Shown in pieces: positions 44,367 to 52,961 of a DNA stretch of 64,000 nucleotides; the first letter of the stretch is position 1; every line of letters starts with the position of its first letter. Made by a program: the position numbers and the translations under genes. The notes below the pieces were generated by a model. That model saw only the letters and a program-made list of their open reading frames with translations. It had not been told where the DNA came from and did no database searches. Source of the stretch: an uncultured delta proteobacterium (GTDB lineage: Bacteria > Myxococcota > Myxococcia > Myxococcales > 40CM-4-68-19); the NCBI GenBank assembly GCA_903911145.1, contig CAIWCD010000039.1, forward strand, positions 1 through 64,000. Direction: 5' to 3'.

Positions 44367-45245
44367 TCATTCATTTTGTTCGGGATCCGTCTGAGCCGCG
44401 CCCTGTGCGGTCGCGAGCGCTTTTGGGAGGTTGCGGATTCGGCGGGCGAGCTTGGCGCCGAGGCGCAGGAACCGTGAACGAAGCCGGGCGCGCGCGGCGA
44501 GGTCTAGATCTCCTGGTGCACCGAGGTGCGCCCGCCTTCGCTGCGCCACGCCGAAGAGCGCGATCGCGGCAGCCACCGAGACGTTGAAGCTCTGCGTGAA
44601 GCCGGCCATGGGGATCCGGAAGCTTCCCGTGCAGGCCGAGATCGTCTCAGCCGAGGGCCCCTCGTGCTCGTTTCCAAAGAGCAGCGCGATGGGCCGATCG
44701 ACAGGCAGGTCCTGGACGAGCAGCGAATCCTCGCCGAGGTGCCCGGCGTAGACGGCGAACCCTTGCGCGCGCAGAGCCAGAGCGGCCGCAGCGCCCGTCG
44801 GTTGCAGCGTGAGCGAGAGCCACTTGTCCGCGTCGCGCGTCACGCGCCGGTGGGTCGTCGGGTCGCCGTCTGCGTGCGCGACAATCGACGCAGAGCCGAT
44901 CCCCATCCCTTCCGCGGTCCGCAGAATCGCGGCCACGTTGTGCGGATCGAGCAGGCGATCGAGCACCACGGTGACAGACGAGAGGCGCGCCGCGATCACG
45001 GATTCGATGCGCGAGAGCCGCTGCTCAGACATCAGCGAGCGATGAAACGCATCCTCGGCAGACTCGGCCGGAGCTGCCGCAAACCCTTGCTGGGAGCCAT
45101 CGGCAGCGATCTCTGGCGAATCTTCCGGCTCCGCGAGCAGCTCCTCGGTGAGCCCGCGCGGCCCGAGCAACTCCGCCGGATCGACCGGACGGATCGGCCC
45201 GATCCATGCGCGCGGCGGCCTGCGTGCTCGCGGCTGCTTGCTCAT
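44367..45245 (-). CDS. TrmH/SpoU-family RNA 2'-O-methyltransferase
   Basis: 292 residues. A variable N-terminal ~75 residues precedes the SPOUT domain: VVLDRLLDPHNVAAILRTAEGMG, LFGNEHEGPS and IPMAGFTQSFNVSVAAAIAL. The C-terminal ~55 residues are basic. It resembles TrmH, which methylates G18 in tRNA, but an rRNA target is possible. Its ATG overlaps the obg stop, so it is translated with obg. Confidence 0.92.
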   Translation of the reverse strand: MSKQPRARRPPRAWIGPIRPVDPAELLGPRGLTEELLAEPEDSPEIAADGSQQGFAAAPAESAEDAFHRSLMSEQRLSRIESVIAARLSSVTVVLDRLLDPHNVAAILRTAEGMGIGSASIVAHADGDPTTHRRVTRDADKWLSLTLQPTGAAAALALRAQGFAVYAGHLGEDSLLVQDLPVDRPIALLFGNEHEGPSAETISACTGSFRIPMAGFTQSFNVSVAAAIALFGVAQRRRAHLGAPGDLDLAARARLRSRFLRLGAKLARRIRNLPKALATAQGAAQTDPEQNE

Positions 45246-46834
45246 TCGTTCGGCTTGCGGCGCGCCTTGGCGGAGTGGCGCTTGCTCGGCGGGAGGATCT
45301 TCTTCTTGTTCTTCTTGCTCCGCTTGATCTTGTCGAGGCGCGCCTTCTCCTTGTCGGCCTCGTTGCGCAGGCGCGTCTTCTCGTCGACCGGCTTCTTCTT
45401 CTTGCCCGCGAGAACCGACGGCTCGTCGATCTCTGTGCCCCGCGCTGGCCGGCGCTTCTTCGCGAGCGGCTCCTTCACCTCGCGCACCTTCGGGACGACC
45501 CGCTTCTCGTTGCCATCGGCGCGCGCGGCCGCTGCCAGCAAGGCCGCGGCAGCTTCGGACGTCGGGCGGAACTTGTTGCCGAGCGGCTGCTCGGAGCGCG
45601 CGGCCTTCTCCTTGAACATGCCGTCCTTGCGCCGCCCGGTGAGCGCCGGCGCGCGCTTGACCTTCTCGGCCGCGGCCTCTTCGCGCTCATCCACTGCGTC
45701 GCTGTGGATCGCGTCGTCGTTCTCGTCGAAGTCGTCGGGCGTGAGCATCTCGCCGCTCTCGCGATCACGCGCACGCTCTTCGGCCAGCTCTCGCTCGAGC
45801 GCTTCGACATCGAACGGCGACGGCAAGGGCGCCCCTTCGAGCGCGCGCATCATCGCGTCGACGAGCCGCTCGACGCCTTCGCCCGTTGCGCCCGAGAGCA
45901 GGTGCACGTGCAGTCCGCGCTTGGCGAGCTTTGCTGCGAACTCCTCGGCCGCCATGCGGGCCTCGGGGACGTCGATCTTGTTCGCCGCGATCACCTGCGA
46001 CTTCTGGGCGAGCTCGCGATCGAACATGAAGAGCTCGCGGTTGATCGCATCAAAATCGGCGACGAGATCCCGCCCGGCGATGGGAGCAGCAGAGGCATCG
46101 ACGAGATGAACGATCGCGCGGCAGCGCTGCATGTGGCGCAGGAAGCGCACGCCCAGCCCGTTCCCGCGGTGCGCGCCCTCGATGAGACCGGGCAGATCGG
46201 TGAGCACGAAGCTCTTGCCGTCCTTGTACTGAACGACGCCCAGGTGCGGCTGCAGCGTGGTGAACGGATAGTCGGCGATCTTCGGGCGCGCGCGCGAAAG
46301 GCGGGCCACAAGCGTGCTCTTGCCCGCGTTGGGAAAGCCGACGAGGCCGACGTCCGCGAGCAGCCGCAGCTCGAGCTTGATCGTCTTCTCTTCGCCCTCG
46401 GTCCCCGGCTGCGCGAAGCGCGGCGCCTGCAGCGTCGGCGTCGCGAAGTTCATGTTGCCCAGGCCCCCGCGACCCCCCTTGGCGATGATGAACCGCTCGC
46501 CTGCGAGTCGCATGTCGATCAGCGTCTCGCCCGTGTTCGCGTCGCGCACCATCGTGCCGGGTGGAACGCGCAGCACCAACTCGGGCGCAGCGTGACCGTT
46601 CTGATCTCGCCCGCGCCCCGGCTCTCCGTTCTTCGCGCGGTACTCGCGCTTGAAGCGGAAGTCGAGCAGCGTGGTGAGTCGCTCGTCGCTCTCGAGGACG
46701 ATGTCCGCGCCGTTCCCGCCGTCGCCGCCAGACGGGCCGCCGCGCGGGATGAACTTCTCGCGCCGGAACGCGACCGCTCCAGCGCCGCCATCGCCGGCCT
46801 TCAAGTACACCTCGGCTTCGTCGATGAACTGCAT
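45242..46834 (-). CDS. obgE: GTPase Obg with long basic C-terminal extension
   Basis: 530 residues against about 340-430 usually. The glycine-rich Obg fold covers residues 1-158. The G domain has GFPNAGKST (166-174), DLPGLIEGA and NKID. From about residue 340 to the end runs ~190 residues of charged, low-complexity sequence. It starts acidic (EMLTPDDFDENDDA) and becomes very Lys/Arg-rich (DKIKRSKKNKKK). This replaces the usual OCT domain. AGGAG lies six bases before ATG. It follows rpmA as in most bacteria. It acts in ribosome assembly. Confidence 0.96.
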   Translation of the reverse strand: MQFIDEAEVYLKAGDGGAGAVAFRREKFIPRGGPSGGDGGNGADIVLESDERLTTLLDFRFKREYRAKNGEPGRGRDQNGHAAPELVLRVPPGTMVRDANTGETLIDMRLAGERFIIAKGGRGGLGNMNFATPTLQAPRFAQPGTEGEEKTIKLELRLLADVGLVGFPNAGKSTLVARLSRARPKIADYPFTTLQPHLGVVQYKDGKSFVLTDLPGLIEGAHRGNGLGVRFLRHMQRCRAIVHLVDASAAPIAGRDLVADFDAINRELFMFDRELAQKSQVIAANKIDVPEARMAAEEFAAKLAKRGLHVHLLSGATGEGVERLVDAMMRALEGAPLPSPFDVEALERELAEERARDRESGEMLTPDDFDENDDAIHSDAVDEREEAAAEKVKRAPALTGRRKDGMFKEKAARSEQPLGNKFRPTSEAAAALLAAAARADGNEKRVVPKVREVKEPLAKKRRPARGTEIDEPSVLAGKKKKPVDEKTRLRNEADKEKARLDKIKRSKKNKKKILPPSKRHSAKARRKPNE

Positions 46835-46872
46835 CGGGCGCTCCTCAACTGCGATGAGAAAATCGGATGCTG

Positions 46873-46914
46873 AAAAAAGAGTCGAGCCGGCCCGGGCAAA
46901 CCCGAACCGGCTCG
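46873..46914 (-). terminator. Intrinsic terminator after rpmA
   Basis: On the minus strand CGAGCCGG (complement of 46907-46914) pairs with CCGGCTCG (complement of 46883-46890), an 8-bp stem with an internal GGG/CCC option, followed by ACTC and TTTTTT (46873-46878). It ends the rplU-rpmA transcript ahead of obgE. Confidence 0.88.
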
Positions 46915-46948
46915 GCGTACAGAACGCGAGCAGCGAACTGCGGCTGCG

Positions 46949-47227
46949 CTACGCCTTTGCTTCTGCCTTCGCCGCGATCGGCGTGACGTGAACGAAGACG
47001 CGGTCGTTCTGCTTCTTCTGGTACTTCACGTGGCCTTCGACGATCGCGAAGATCGTGAAGTCGCGCCCCATCCCGACGCCCGTGCCCGGGTGCACCTTGG
47101 TGCCCACCTGGCGGACGATGATGTTGCCCGGAATGACGTGCTGGCCGCCGTAGATCTTGATCCCGCGGTGCTGCCCCGGTGAGTCACGACCGTTGCGAGA
47201 AGAGCCCTGTCCTTTTTTGTGTGCCAT
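46949..47227 (-). CDS. rpmA: 50S ribosomal protein L27
   Basis: 92 residues starting [15 protein letters not shown], with [15 protein letters not shown] and [12 protein letters not shown]; canonical L27. There is no cleavable N-terminal extension as in Firmicutes. The tail AAKAEAKA is slightly longer than average. It lies 18 bp after rplU. Confidence 0.99.
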   Translation of the reverse strand: MAHKKGQGSSRNGRDSPGQHRGIKIYGGQHVIPGNIIVRQVGTKVHPGTGVGMGRDFTIFAIVEGHVKYQKKQNDRVFVHVTPIAAKAEAKA

Positions 47228-47245
47228 GTCAGTTCTCCTTCGCGG

Positions 47246-47551
47246 TTAGGCAGAGATGGTGGAAATCTTCAGCTCGGTGAACGGCTGGCGGTGGCCACGG
47301 ATGCGGTCCCAGCCCTCTTCCTGCGTGCGGAAGTGCCAGAGCTTCTTGTGCAGACCGTGCGAGACGACCTCGGCCTCGACCTTGGCGCCCGCGAGGATCG
47401 GCGCGCCGACCTTCACGTCTGCACCTGAGCCGACGAGGAGAACTTCGAGCGCGATCTTGGCGCCGACGGCCTGCTCGAGCTTCTCGACCTTGAGCCGGTC
47501 TCCCGACTTCACGCGGTACTGCTTCCCGCCTGTCTTGATGACTGCGTACAT
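47246..47551 (-). CDS. rplU: 50S ribosomal protein L21 (divergent C-terminal region)
   Basis: 101 residues from ATG 47549-47551, preceded by GAGG. MYAVIKTGGKQYRVKSGDRL and GHRQPFTELKI are L21 signatures. The usual basic stretch before GHRQ (typically like KRRKNYRRKQ) is replaced by HKKLWHFRTQEEGWDRIR, which has fewer basic residues and two tryptophans. Length and position (rplU-rpmA-obg) are standard, so this is the functional gene. Confidence 0.97.
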   Translation of the reverse strand: MYAVIKTGGKQYRVKSGDRLKVEKLEQAVGAKIALEVLLVGSGADVKVGAPILAGAKVEAEVVSHGLHKKLWHFRTQEEGWDRIRGHRQPFTELKISTISA

Positions 47552-47630
47552 GTGAAACCTCGACTTCTTTCCGTCTGTGATGCCCGTCAAAGCAGGGGTG
47601 ACCCGCCGCCGGGCGCGGAAAGGGAGGGGC

Positions 47631-47659
47631 GATCTATTGGATCGGGGAGGGTGTGTCAA
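47631..47659 (-). promoter_or_regulatory. rplU promoter
   Basis: A perfect -35 TTGACA (complement of 47654-47659) and TAGATC (complement of 47631-47636) with a 17-base spacer. The leader to the rplU ATG is about 75 bases. The -35 box coincides with the left end of the palindromic element (TCAA at 47656-47659). Confidence 0.8.
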
Positions 47660-47819
47660 GATTCGAGGGCGCCGCGGCGCACTCGTGTCTGCTGGCCGTG
47701 CTCGGACATGCATCCGCGGTCGGCGCAAAAGCCTGCTCGGTTCGGGGTTGGGTGGGGCCGCTCCTGAACTGCGCGCGGCCAGCAGACACGGGCTGCGCCG
47801 CGGCTACGCACGATCTTGA
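47656..47819. repeat. 164-bp palindromic element, copy 2
   Basis: TCAA at 47656-47659 and TTGA at 47816-47819 bound an element of exactly the length of copy 1. Left arm 47671-47702 (containing GTGTCTGCTGGCCGTGC) pairs with right arm 47771-47804. The outer TCAAGAT/ATCTTGA also pair, and the complementarity extends beyond the ends as GGGTGT/ACACCC. Interior blocks CGGACATGCATCCGCGG and GCCGCTCCTGAACTGCGC match copy 1, while the stems differ from copy 1 on both arms together. It fills the gap between rplU and the pyrophosphatase gene. Confidence 0.8.
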
Positions 47820-47858
47820 GACACCCGCTGATTGGACAGGTCAAGAGCGCGTGATCGG

Positions 47859-48485
47859 CTACGTGTACTTCTCGTCGTAATCGTCGCGCGTGCGGCGGAT
47901 CACCTCGTGGGCCTCGGCGCGATCGTAGAGCTCGGGGATCTCGATCATGCGCTGCGCGCCGCTGCCGTCGGGGATCTGCTTGTAGGTGAGGAAGTAGTGG
48001 CGCAGGCGATCGCGCAGCGACTGGGGCAGCTCGGAGAGTTCGCGCAGGCTGCCGTAGACGGCGTCGCCCTTCATCACTGCGATGATCTTGTCGTCGGCTT
48101 CGCCCTTGTCGATCATCCGCAGGCCGCCGATCGGGATCGCCTCGATGAGGATCCCGCCGTGCGTGATCGTCTTCTCGCTGAGCACGCAGATGTCGAGCGG
48201 GTCGCCATCGCCGCGGATGTTCTGTTTGCCCGTGCGCTCCTCGCATCGCCGCGCGAGCCGCTCGCCGCACCAGGTGCGCGGGACGAATCCGTAGAGTGAC
48301 GGGATGACGTTGGAGAAGAGCTGCGGGCGATCGACCTTGAGCAGACCGCTCTCCTTGTCGAGCTCGTACTTCACGGCGTCGGTGGGGACGATCTCGATGT
48401 AGCTCGTCACCAGCTCGGGACAGGCCTTGCCGGGCGAGACGCCGTGCCACGGATGCGCCGCGAGCTGCGAAGGAAGCGTCTTCAT
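47859..48485 (-). CDS. ppa: Inorganic pyrophosphatase, family I
   Basis: 208 residues. The metal-site block DGDPLDICVL and DKGEADDKIIAV, plus KYELDKESGLLKVDR and YGFVPRT, identify a soluble family I enzyme. It carries a few extra residues around RRCEERTGKQNIRG. It hydrolyses pyrophosphate to drive biosynthesis. Upstream of its ATG is a short GC-rich inverted repeat containing the recurrent GCGGGTTTGC motif. Confidence 0.96.
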   Translation of the reverse strand: MKTLPSQLAAHPWHGVSPGKACPELVTSYIEIVPTDAVKYELDKESGLLKVDRPQLFSNVIPSLYGFVPRTWCGERLARRCEERTGKQNIRGDGDPLDICVLSEKTITHGGILIEAIPIGGLRMIDKGEADDKIIAVMKGDAVYGSLRELSELPQSLRDRLRHYFLTYKQIPDGSGAQRMIEIPELYDRAEAHEVIRRTRDDYDEKYT

Positions 48486-48527
48486 CGGATCTCTCCAGGC
48501 CGCACCCAGTGCGGGTTTGCGGCGTTT

Positions 48528-49580
48528 CTAGCGGGACTGTGCGAGCGCGCGGAGCGTCTCTGCATACGGCGCGCGCGCGACTCCTCGCTCGGTGATGATC
48601 GCGGAGACGAGCGCTGCGGGCGTGACGTCAAAGGCGGGATTGAAGACAGAGACGCCCTCTGCCGCGGTGCGCACCGAGCCGACGTGCGTGACCTCGTGCG
48701 CAGCGCGCTGCTCAATGGGAATGGCGCGTCCATCGGCTGCGCGGAGATCGAACGTGCTGATCGGCGCGGCGACGAAGAGCGGAACCCCTGCAGCATGGGC
48801 CGCGAGCGCGACGCCATAGGTGCCGACCTTGTTCGCGACGTCTCCGTTCGCGGCGATCCGATCCGCGCCGACAATGACGCAGCCGATCTTCCCCGAGGCG
48901 AGAAGCGACGGCGCGGCGACGTCGGGCAAAAGCGTCACGGGGATGCCGTCCTGCATGAGCTCCCACGCGGTCAGGCGCGCGCCCTGCAGCCAGGGACGGG
49001 TCTCGTCGGCATAGACGTCGCACTTCTTGCCCGCGCCCAGAGCCGCCCGGATGACTCCGAGCGCAGTTCCATATCCGGCTGTCGCGAGGCCGCCAGCGTT
49101 GCAGTGCGTGAGGATCCCCTTCCCCTCGGGAACGAGCGGCGCACCGTGCGCGCCGATCGCTTTGCACGCTGCGAGATCCTCGGCGGTGACCGCATGGGCC
49201 TCTGCGAGAAGGTGGGCGGCGATCTCGTCGGCAGGTCGTTGCTGCGCAGCCAGACCCGCGCGCAGCGTCGAGAGCCGCTCGAGTGCCCAGGCGAGGTTCA
49301 CCGCGGTCGGGCGCGATGCGTGAAGCGTCTCCCGCGCGCGCAGGAAGATGGCCTCCTGCGCGGCCGCGCTGCTCTCGCGTGCAGCTTCGCGAGCGCCGAG
49401 CGCGAGCCCGTAGGCCGCCGCGCACCCGATCGCGGGAGCGCCGCGCACGACCATCTCGCGGATCGCGTCCGCGCAGGCCGCCGCCGTCTCGATGCGCATC
49501 ATCTCCTGCGCGCCGGGCAGCTTGCGCTGGTCGAGGAGGTAGAGCGCACCGTCGCGATAGCAGAGAGTCTCGAAGGACAT
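48528..49580 (-). CDS. mtnA: S-methyl-5-thioribose-1-phosphate isomerase
   Basis: 350 residues. RGAPAIGCAAAYG (near residue 46), HCNAGGLATAGYGTALG, ETRPWLQGARLTAWEL and VGADRIAANGDVANKVGTY, including the catalytic Cys and Asp contexts, are diagnostic of MtnA. It acts in methionine salvage; no other salvage gene is nearby. eIF2B-like proteins share the fold but not these motifs. Confidence 0.95.
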   Translation of the reverse strand: MSFETLCYRDGALYLLDQRKLPGAQEMMRIETAAACADAIREMVVRGAPAIGCAAAYGLALGAREAARESSAAAQEAIFLRARETLHASRPTAVNLAWALERLSTLRAGLAAQQRPADEIAAHLLAEAHAVTAEDLAACKAIGAHGAPLVPEGKGILTHCNAGGLATAGYGTALGVIRAALGAGKKCDVYADETRPWLQGARLTAWELMQDGIPVTLLPDVAAPSLLASGKIGCVIVGADRIAANGDVANKVGTYGVALAAHAAGVPLFVAAPISTFDLRAADGRAIPIEQRAAHEVTHVGSVRTAAEGVSVFNPAFDVTPAALVSAIITERGVARAPYAETLRALAQSR

Positions 49581-49631
49581 GGCCCGCGCTTGTAGCAGAG
49601 CTCACCGTTGCAGGAATAAATGACCCGCCGG

Positions 49632-50474
49632 TCAGGAATCGGCGCGAACCGAATCGCGCTCGAAGAACAGCGAGCATGCGGAAGGGGCGCTGCTGTCGGG
49701 CGTGCGCTCGGTGAAGCCCAGCGAGCGGTAGAGGCCGATCGCTTCGCGCATCGCTGGAAGCGTGTCGAGGCGTGTTCGCGGGTGCCCGAGCTCGCTCGCG
49801 GCGCTGAGCGCGGCTTCGGCAAGCGTGCGTCCGAGACCCGCGTGACGGAAATCGGGGCGGACGAAGAGTCGCTTCATCTCGGCGAATCCGTCGCCGCCGA
49901 GCAGCGCGACGCAGCCGGCGGGCTGCCCGTTGATGCGCGCGAGCAGCAGCCGTCCGCGCGGCGCTGAATAGCTTCCGGGCAGCGTGCGGATCTCCTCTTG
50001 GAATCCCTCGAGCGGCAGTCCGAGTTCGAAGTCGAGTGCGCGCGCGTACTCCTCGAAGAGCTGCTTGACGTCATCGAGATCGCGGCCCGGAACCTGAACG
50101 ATCGAGAGCTTCGCCGCGAGTCGTTTGCGCTTCTTCTCGACAGGCGCGGCCCCTTTTTCCCTCGAGGCAAGCAGCGCCCAGAGGCAGAGCGCAGTGACCA
50201 GGAGCAGCGGGCCTCCGAGCGAAACGAGCAGCGTACCGACCTGTCCGACGGCGCCGTCGACAAGCTGCGGCTGGCGGGCCGCGCCGCGCGTGACGACGGT
50301 GAGCGCGGTGCGTTGCCCGATCTGAAGGAGAGAGAAGGCGAACGTCAGCCAGACAAGCAGCAGCTCACCGCGAAGCACCCAGCGCAGCCGCGTCCGTTGA
50401 CCGTCGGCCACGAAAGCGAGGGCGGCCGCCGTCACCAACGCGGCGAACAGCAGCAGGGCGAAGAGCGAAGACAC
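49632..50474 (-). CDS. GNAT acetyltransferase with membrane-anchor domain
   Basis: 280 residues. Three hydrophobic helices (~1-22, 34-56, 78-105) precede a GNAT domain (~120-275). That domain contains GCVALLGGD, EMKRLFVRPDFRHAGLGRTLAEAAL (the acetyl-CoA loop R-x-x-G-x-G/A is RHAGLG), and AIGLYRSLGF. Fusion of a GNAT domain to an N-terminal membrane part is uncommon. The soluble domain would face the cytoplasm. Substrate unknown. Confidence 0.85.
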   Translation of the reverse strand: MSSLFALLLFAALVTAAALAFVADGQRTRLRWVLRGELLLVWLTFAFSLLQIGQRTALTVVTRGAARQPQLVDGAVGQVGTLLVSLGGPLLLVTALCLWALLASREKGAAPVEKKRKRLAAKLSIVQVPGRDLDDVKQLFEEYARALDFELGLPLEGFQEEIRTLPGSYSAPRGRLLLARINGQPAGCVALLGGDGFAEMKRLFVRPDFRHAGLGRTLAEAALSAASELGHPRTRLDTLPAMREAIGLYRSLGFTERTPDSSAPSACSLFFERDSVRADS

Positions 50475-50549
50475 AGGCGGTGTTGCTCCTTCGTTGGTTC
50501 GTGCGCACTGGGCGAACCTGCGCAGGCTGCCGCGGTTCGGTGGCGTGCG

Positions 50550-52409
50550 CTACTTCTGCGCCTCGAGCGCGTCGGCGTCGGCGCACAGCTTCGCGGCGCG
50601 CGCTGCAGCCAGCTGGAAATCCATGTGCGGCGCAAAGCCAAGCCGGGCGGCCACGTCATCGACCGAGAGCGCCATCCCCTGCGAGAAGAGCTGCTCGCGC
50701 AGGAACGTCCCGACCGAATGGTTGGTGTACCAATCATCTCCGAACTTGCGCCGCATCCCCTCGTGCATCATCCCCGCGAGCACAAAGGCGCGCGTGTAGT
50801 CGGCCGAGTAGAACGTGTCGTCGACGTCAGCGCGGAAGCGCATCGACTCTTCGTCCGTGAGCGGGAACGTCAGCGCGCGCGAGAAGAGCTGCTGGAAGAG
50901 CGAGCGCAGCCCCGCTTCCGAGCCATCTCGCGCGGTCTCGGCGTGCGCAAGCAGCGCGAGCGCCGGCTCGATCTCACTCGTGGGACGACCGTGCAGACGC
51001 AGCTCGTACGCCGTCTTCGCAAACGCATAGCGGCGCAGGTAGCTCATCTCGACGAGCGCTGTGTGGCGCAGCACCGAAGCGAGCTCGGCGTTGCTGGGCG
51101 CGGGTTTCCCGCTCTTGCGCAAGAACTCCCGATAGCGCACGAGGAAGCGCGCGTCGCTGAAGGCGTGGCGGAAGAACTCGCCGAACCCTTCCGTCGGCGC
51201 GCCGTATCCGAGCAGCACGTTCTCCCACGGCGTGATGGTGCTCGACGCGAAGTGCACCGCGTGGCCCGCCTCGTGGAAGAGGGTCCAGTAGTCGTCGAGG
51301 CCGCCCGAAGGCTTGACCGAGAGGCGCACGTCGCCGGGTGGATCAACCGGCTGCACAAAGGCGCGCGGACGCTTCTTCGGATTCACGCTGTCGTCGACCT
51401 GCACCTCGCCGCCCACGACTGTCTTGAGGTCGAGCCCGATCCCGCCGAGGAAGAAATCGAGCGCCTTGAGTTCGAGCGTCTGATCGAACAGGGCCGCGAG
51501 CTTCGGGCTTTTCCAGATGCGGCCCATGTCTGCTGTCCGCAGCTTCTCGCGCGGCGTGTTGAGCTCCTCGCGCGCGACGCGATCGAGCGTCTTCTCGAAG
51601 AGCGCATCGGTGGCCTTGAGGTAGCCAACTCCCTCGGTGAGCAGCGTGTGCAGATCGACCTGCCGCAGATCCTCGGAGAGCGCGACGTAGTCGGTGAAGC
51701 CCGCGGCGTGCGCGGCCTCCTGCGCGGCGGCCTCCTTGCGCGCGAGGATCGGGTTGAGCTTCTCGCCGAGCACCTTTGTGCTTGCGGCATAGAGCTGCGC
51801 GCGTTTCGCCGGATCGGCCTCGGCGGCGATGAGCAGCAAGAGGTTTCGATAGGGCACCGCATCCTTGATGAACGGCACGACCACGTTCGTCGACGCCTCG
51901 ACGTCGGAGAACTCATCGTCGAACTTCGCGGTCGCCAGGCCCACCGACTCGCCCGCGAGCGCGCGCCGAAGAAAACGCCACGCGAGCCGCTCGTTCGCGC
52001 CCAGCGCGGGTTTCCCGATCTCCGCGTCGATCAGAGCGAGCGAGGCGGGCGTGAAGAGATGCTCGTGCCCGAGGTAGGTCAGCGCGCCCAGCGAGGTGTC
52101 ACCTTGCGTCGCGCTGTACCAACCGAGCACCGCTTGCACGCGCTGGAGCGCTCGATACTCGTCGGCGATCGAAGCGGCCGAATCGCGCGCACCCGCTCCA
52201 GGCGCGGCCGGGAGAGTCGCAGCGCCAGGTGCGGGCTCGGCGGTCTTTGCGCTCCCGGCAGCATCGCGGCTCACCGTTGAGCTGGTCGTCGCGCAGGCGA
52301 ACAGCGCGAGTGCGGCCACAAGCGTGGCGCGCGGAAAACGCGCCGGGCATTGCTGGGTGCGGGATTGCGCGATTCGAGACGAAGCGGGCCGGGACGAAAT
52401 CGAGACCAT
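50550..52409 (-). CDS. M3-family metallopeptidase lipoprotein
   Basis: 619 residues from ATG 52407-52409, set by AAGGAG six bases upstream. Lipobox LFAC (Cys39) after an unusually long basic n-region, then an Ala/Pro-rich linker to residue ~80. The zinc motif HEAGHAVHF begins near residue 379, and the catalytic domain continues to the end. M3 enzymes (oligopeptidases) are usually cytoplasmic, so a lipid-anchored form would work in the periplasm. Confidence 0.9.
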   Translation of the reverse strand: MVSISSRPASSRIAQSRTQQCPARFPRATLVAALALFACATTSSTVSRDAAGSAKTAEPAPGAATLPAAPGAGARDSAASIADEYRALQRVQAVLGWYSATQGDTSLGALTYLGHEHLFTPASLALIDAEIGKPALGANERLAWRFLRRALAGESVGLATAKFDDEFSDVEASTNVVVPFIKDAVPYRNLLLLIAAEADPAKRAQLYAASTKVLGEKLNPILARKEAAAQEAAHAAGFTDYVALSEDLRQVDLHTLLTEGVGYLKATDALFEKTLDRVAREELNTPREKLRTADMGRIWKSPKLAALFDQTLELKALDFFLGGIGLDLKTVVGGEVQVDDSVNPKKRPRAFVQPVDPPGDVRLSVKPSGGLDDYWTLFHEAGHAVHFASSTITPWENVLLGYGAPTEGFGEFFRHAFSDARFLVRYREFLRKSGKPAPSNAELASVLRHTALVEMSYLRRYAFAKTAYELRLHGRPTSEIEPALALLAHAETARDGSEAGLRSLFQQLFSRALTFPLTDEESMRFRADVDDTFYSADYTRAFVLAGMMHEGMRRKFGDDWYTNHSVGTFLREQLFSQGMALSVDDVAARLGFAPHMDFQLAAARAAKLCADADALEAQK

Positions 52410-52473
52410 CGACAGCTCCTTGAGCGGGGCGGCGCGCGAACATTGCCAGAGTTGATGAAGCGGGAGGGGCGGT

Positions 52474-52947
52474 TCAACTGTGGAGCGCGACGAAGGCCCA
52501 GTTGGCCGCCGCGGCCGCAGCGAAGATGAAGCGCGCCCGGCGCAGATCAGGAGGCGAGAGTTCAGGCAGCCCGAGCGTCCAGCGCAGGCCCGCGACGCGC
52601 GCGATCGTGAACAACGTGTGAGCCGCGAGGATCGCTGCGACGAGCGCCCAGAGCGGGTTTGCGGCGATCGCGGCGAAGAGGCGGCCGTGCGCGAGATGGA
52701 CGAACGCGTGGGTCGCGCCGCAGCCGAGGCAGGGCAGGCCGGTCGCCGCGCGGAACGGGCAGGCGAAGAGGGAGAGCCAGCGGCCGGTCTCTCCATCGAA
52801 CTGCAGACGCGAGGCGATCGCGAAGGAGAGAAGGCCGACCGCTGCGACGATGATCGAAACGCTCGACGGTGCTCCCGACCGCACCAGGCGCGGTCGGGAG
52901 AGCTTCACCGGCTCCGCGATCGGCACGCTCTCGAACGTCATGCTCAT
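52474..52947 (-). CDS. DUF2752 membrane protein
   Basis: 157 residues with about three membrane helices. The block CPFRAATGLPCLGCGATHAFVHLAHG matches the DUF2752 signature (C-P-x-x-x-x-T-G-x-x-C-x-G-C-G). The cysteines may bind metal or heme-like cofactors; function is unknown. Two ATGs are available (52947 and 52941). It lies 14 bp downstream of the Yip1-like gene; these two families commonly co-occur. Confidence 0.88.
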   Translation of the reverse strand: MSMTFESVPIAEPVKLSRPRLVRSGAPSSVSIIVAAVGLLSFAIASRLQFDGETGRWLSLFACPFRAATGLPCLGCGATHAFVHLAHGRLFAAIAANPLWALVAAILAAHTLFTIARVAGLRWTLGLPELSPPDLRRARFIFAAAAAANWAFVALHS

Positions 52948-52961
52948 GCAGAGCTCTTGAG

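Noticed and set aside
49998-52280. Plus-strand open frame of 760 codons
   Set aside because: It runs antisense through parts of two well-supported genes (GNAT and M3 peptidase), has Arg/Glu-rich composition and no recognisable motif.
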